Shown here: piece by piece, positions 60,555-64,000 of the stretch
Numbering within the stretch: the first letter of the stretch is position 1
Layout of the letters: each line of letters starts with the position of its first letter
NCBI GenBank assembly: GCA_009746045.1
Contig: RPFO01000027.1
Coordinates: forward strand, 838,138-902,137
DNA: 64,000 nt
Origin: Mesostigma viride
Lineage: Eukaryota; Streptophyta; Mesostigmatophyceae; Mesostigmatales; Mesostigmataceae
Reading direction: 5' to 3'
Notes under the pieces: generated by a model
What the model saw: the letters and a program-made list of their open reading frames with translations, nothing else
Told to the model about the DNA's origin: nothing
The model's database searches: none
Made by a program: the position numbers and the translations under genes

Positions 60555-61469
60555 TCATCCACGAGTGAGGATCAAGTGCGTGTGGAAGATCACAAGGGTG
60601 GGCTGCTTGACCGTTGGTTCCAGCACGCCGTTCCGCCGGTGCACCACCCCCAGGGCTTCTAGCTCGTCCCCTGTCAGGCTGGCCATCTTAGTCTTCTCCT
60701 TAGACGGCACAAGGTTGTTCAGAAGGTAGCCTTCCTTAATAGCGCGCGTGATGAGCTGGTTCACCGCCTCGCAGGTGCGCCCGTTGCTGGCCACTTAGTC
60801 ATCTATGGTGATAGACAACATGGGGGCGGGGAGGGGGGTTTCCAGGTCGATCTGTAGCTCCCTGGCGCCCTCCTCCTTGTACTCGAAGACCAAGCGCAGC
60901 GGCTGGCCACATTCGTCGCGCACCAAGGTGAGCTCACCTGCGCTTGAGAGGTAGTTGACCTGGAGCCTCGGATCCAGGGCACAGCTCATGTAGAGCACCA
61001 TCTCATGGATGGCCTCCCCCAACGCAACCGCATGGGAATGCCCCATGGCCAGCACCTTGAGCACAGGCCACACCCTCCGCCTCGGCCCTGCTAGGCCCAC
61101 GCTAGTGGACCACACACTAAAAAGCCCTTGACCAGTAGTCCCACCACTGCACTCTGGCACCTCGATGGAGTAGTAGTATGACATGAGGTCGCTCTTGGCG
61201 CTGTACATAGCACCAGCCCTTGATGTAGACCTCCACGAGGATGCCCAGGTGAGGGAGCAGGATCTTGGGGCGGTCCACCCACAGCAGGTTGCCCAGCTTC
61301 CTATTGACGATGAACCGTAGTAGCTCACCCACCCCTTGGCCACTCCAAAGCAGCCATCCACCCACTTGGGCCGCCTCTCCCGGAACGTCACCATGCCCAC
61401 ACCCGCTGCCCGGCTCATGAGCTTGCCCCATTCAGCCATGGAGCAGCCCCGGCTGGGGCTTGGGCACAT
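60555..61469 (-). pseudogene. Reverse transcriptase of the YR retroelement
   Basis: The frame from 61469 includes SDLMSYYYSIEVPE (motif A region), VLAMGHSHAVALGEAIHE (the P-x-G-x-x-x-A motif B equivalent) and LSITIDD (motif C). A TAA follows IDD, and the same frame resumes VASNGRTCEAVNQLITRAIK to 60555. The 61415-60795 part is partly frameshifted. RT copies the element's RNA. The in-frame stop and neighbouring frameshifts inactivate it. Confidence 0.75.
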
Positions 61470-63025
61470 TTCAAATACCTTGCGCTCGCCGCAACTGCTG
61501 GCCTGATGCAGTATTCTTCGCTGGCATATATCTCCCGCCAGCTGGACCGCATAGCCAACAGGTCGAGCAGTCGCGCCTTCCCCGCCACCTCCGCCTTGGG
61601 CAGACTCACCGCGTCTGCGCGTAGCCGCCTACGCGGCGACTGTGCCAGGTGCAGTGCTTCTTGACCATCGCAAGGGCCTCCTCCCCTCCCTTTGAGCACA
61701 TCCCTTCAGGGTTAGGAGGGTCTGCCCCCCCCACACACAGCCAATTAAGCCATCATACCAACTTGCATTGCAGTGCGCACTCCCAGTGGTGGCGCGTGGC
61801 ACGCTCTTACTGGCGTGCCGATCTCATCCTGCCCCACGTGGTGTACGGAGGCCTAAGTGGTTACTGTATGGCGGCGGGGAAAGGGAGCTGTCCCGCTGGC
61901 ATTTTTTTTTCCGACTTGTGGGGCCTTGTTGAGCTTGTCCAAGAGGATCGCAGTTTGTAGGGCTGCCGTGACCGCCGGGTTGACTGACAGTGCAGCCTCC
62001 TCCCCTAGTGGCAGGAGGTGGCTTGCCACCTTCCCCCCCCCCCTCCTCCTTGCCCCTCCACCTGCAGCAAGGCCGCCACCACCCTCATTAGGTATTCCAT
62101 GCCCACCAGTTCCCCAGCTGCTGAGCTAGCCCATCTCCTTGAGAAGGGCGTCCATGGCCAATATGCAACGCTAATTTTCCAGGCTTGATTGTCATGACCT
62201 ACGACTGAGTCCCTGTCCCATTGTCGCTGGCGTCCTCCAACACTCTCAGCAGTGCCCCCTCCGAGATCCGATATTTCACGCTCTTGGCTCGGCTGGGAAG
62301 CAGCTCCCCTTCCGAGGCCCTAAACTGGCTACCCGCCCCCACCATTCCTCCCAGCTCTGCCCTAAAACTGTGCATGAATTTCTCGGCTGCAAGCTCCCCC
62401 TCCCCGTCCTCGTTGCCCTGATTTTGGACTTCCGGAGGGGCCCCAATGAATGCGCCAACCTCGCCCTCGTTTCCTTTCCGACAGCCCCCCCAGCTGCTGA
62501 ATTTTCAGCCTTGCCTTAGGGCTTTGCCATTTTTCGCTGCGCACGTGTCAATGGTGGCAGCGACTCCTCGACGTCCGCTGCGAGATGTGTCACGGCCAGC
62601 AGTTCTGCCACCAAGGCTTCGTTTGGGTCACGTGCGTCCAACACGTCGGCAACGTCGACATGATTGGCCAGCTACTGCACGACAGCCCTCAGCTGGCTCG
62701 AGCTCCACAAGCTGGCATCCGTCATCCTGTCCTCGGTACCGAGGGCTTGCTCGACTGCACCCACGGCCTCCGCGGGGCTGATGCACTTGGCGAGCAGAGT
62801 GGCGAGCTGCTGCTTTTTGGCGTTGAAGGCGACTGGCGCGTGACGGGCGGCAGCACCTTGCGGTGTGGGCGTCCCGTCCTCCTCGATCACGCGCTGCCTG
62901 CCTTGACCACGTTGTTGCATTGGCCCCCTTTGGCATTGCTGCTCAGGGCCCGAAACGGGCTCCGAAAATGAGGGTTCGTCAAATCTGAGGTTCGTCTCCC
63001 CTGGCTTGCTGTCCCCCACCCTTGT
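61470..63025 (-). other. 5' part of the YR retroelement, gag-like region not resolved
   Basis: Minus-strand open stretches (for example 63151-62672, rich in Gln, Arg and Ala) may be remains of a gag-like protein. No zinc knuckle or capsid motif is visible. Confidence 0.4.
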
Positions 63026-63452
63026 GAAAAGAAAAGAGGCCGACCTTAGCCAGGTGGGTTCGCTTTTGTCTTTTATGCGTGTCACGCAGCCTAATAGCCG
63101 GGACGGCATTTTTTTCGCGACGAAAATTTTGCGCATGAACAAATGACGCAAATTGGCGTTCTAATTGCCGGCGGCTTACGTAAGTTTGACGGGGCTCTTA
63201 GGTCACATATTATTGTGTGAGAGAAAAGTCTTAGATCTAGGTAATCACTTCATCATTAAGAACCGTAGACAGTGGCCAGGTTGCATCGCGAGGTTGCTCC
63301 TGCCACCTGGCCAGGAAACTGGCCAAATTTGTCGCCACTGCCAATCCGGATCAGGCCACACCGGCCTTAAAAGGAATGTCACATGAACCCTATAACCTAG
63401 CTATAGCGGCCACCCTTCCATCTCACTATAAAGAAACTATGTTCAGAGAACC
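63026..63452 (-). repeat. YR element repeat A1
   Basis: About 427 bp, about 95% like A2 by eye. Marks the 5' end of the element in its own orientation. Confidence 0.93.
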
Positions 63453-64000
63453 GCTGTACATATATTTTAATTTTTTTTAGCTAGATAACGTTGCTGCCAA
63501 CCGCAAGTGTGGTCATGATAATGATGCCTAGATCCATGGAGATTACATGGTGCACAGCATGGGGATTATGGGTGTTGCTTGCAAAACTTGCCCATGTGGG
63601 AAACACAATCTGACGCTGGTTTAGCCAGCATGTAGTAATCTGGGTAGGAATGCCGAAAGTTTCATCAAGGAATTTCCATTGCGCTTCATTGTCTCCGGCC
63701 AGAAACGTTTGAAATGTTATGGTCGTTCAAGCCCGTTCTGCCCACTCAAAGTAATAAATGCAGTCCTGGGCTAAAGTTTAGGGGCCGCTGCACCCTAACT
63801 CCTCATCTGGCTGGGGGAAGAGGCAAGTCGACTTTATGCTCTTGTGGACAATTCTGCTCAGCTATGCCCGGGGCCAAGCCTCGTTTGGTCACCCCCGCAT
63901 CTATTACAGAGCAGTAACCACAGGCTCTAGCCAGCTAGACCTGTGGATAACTCCTGGCATGTGCGAGCTACGCAGTGAGCCGATGAGTATGACCTACATG
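63453..64000. other. Unassigned right flank
   Basis: No gene, exon of the channel or repeat is recognised. Confidence 0.4.

Larger units (their letters stand above)
57840..63452 (-). mobile_element. Tyrosine-recombinase retrotransposon with split direct repeats (PAT/Ngaro-like)
   Basis: Read on the minus strand the order is A1 (63452-63026), ORF region, B1 (58560-58424), A2 (58415-57999), B2 (57972-57840). This is the split-direct-repeat layout of YR retroelements, which integrate a circular intermediate with a tyrosine recombinase and do not make target duplications. The ORF region contains RT, RNase H and a recombinase with HGLRHGGAT, in that order. Frames are broken by stops and frameshifts, so the copy is inactive. 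A solitary B-A repeat lies at 39154-41420. Confidence 0.88.

Noticed and set aside
62428-63151. Gag protein of the YR element
   Set aside because: Open minus-strand stretches are present but contain no capsid or zinc-knuckle motif, so only a position-based guess is possible.

Overview
This is eukaryotic nuclear DNA. Genes are split by GT-AG introns, one gene spans almost 29 kb, simple-sequence tracts are long, and at least seven kinds of transposable element are stacked inside one another. The gene content (a TRPM-type cation channel with an LSDAT/SLOG domain, a chromodomain Ty3/gypsy element, a tyrosine-recombinase retroelement) best fits an alga or another protist. Nothing fixes the species.

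Region 1 (1-12.5 kb): a degraded LINE is interrupted by a very young Ty3/gypsy chromovirus at 809-12362. Its two 686-bp LTRs differ at about two positions, and it is flanked by a GATGA target duplication. It carries four sense ORFs: a small protein resembling the RNase H1 N-terminal hybrid-binding domain, gag, pol (PR-RT-RH-IN-chromodomain) and a long ORF of unknown function in the env position.

Region 2 (12.5-23.3 kb): a nest of broken LINE-family copies. There are two L1-ORF1-like pseudogenes and a minus-strand RT element with a C-terminal zinc finger and nuclease-like domain. That RT element is cut by a 1.3-kb hAT element with an 8-bp target duplication, and its leader is cut by a 1.9-kb TTAA-flanked element. 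A leader repeat (R2 here) precedes both the ORF1 units and the RT unit.

Region 3 (23.3-27.9 kb): SINE-like tRNA-related sequences, a G-rich tract, a decayed minus-strand gene that resembles a MULE-type transposase, and a minisatellite.

Region 4 (27.9-56.7 kb): a plus-strand TRPM-like channel gene. I place 17 exons: LSDAT domain, TRPM homology region, S1-S6 and the pore/TRP region. Only about 3.5 kb is coding. Introns hold a 1.56-kb tetranucleotide tract, triplet tracts, a triple nest of transposons, a nearly perfect 268-bp-arm foldback element, and two places where an exon end plus its splice donor has been tandemly copied. The gene probably continues beyond the recognisable exons.

Region 5 (56.7-64 kb): dispersed repeats and a complete but decayed tyrosine-recombinase retrotransposon (57840-63452, minus strand). 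Its ends are split direct repeats in the order A1 - ORFs - B1 - A2 - B2, as in PAT/Ngaro-type elements. A solitary A2-B2 repeat of the same family sits in a channel-gene intron at about 39-41 kb.

Limits: exon borders come from reading frame, phase and splice consensus only. Family assignments come from motif recognition without database searches.
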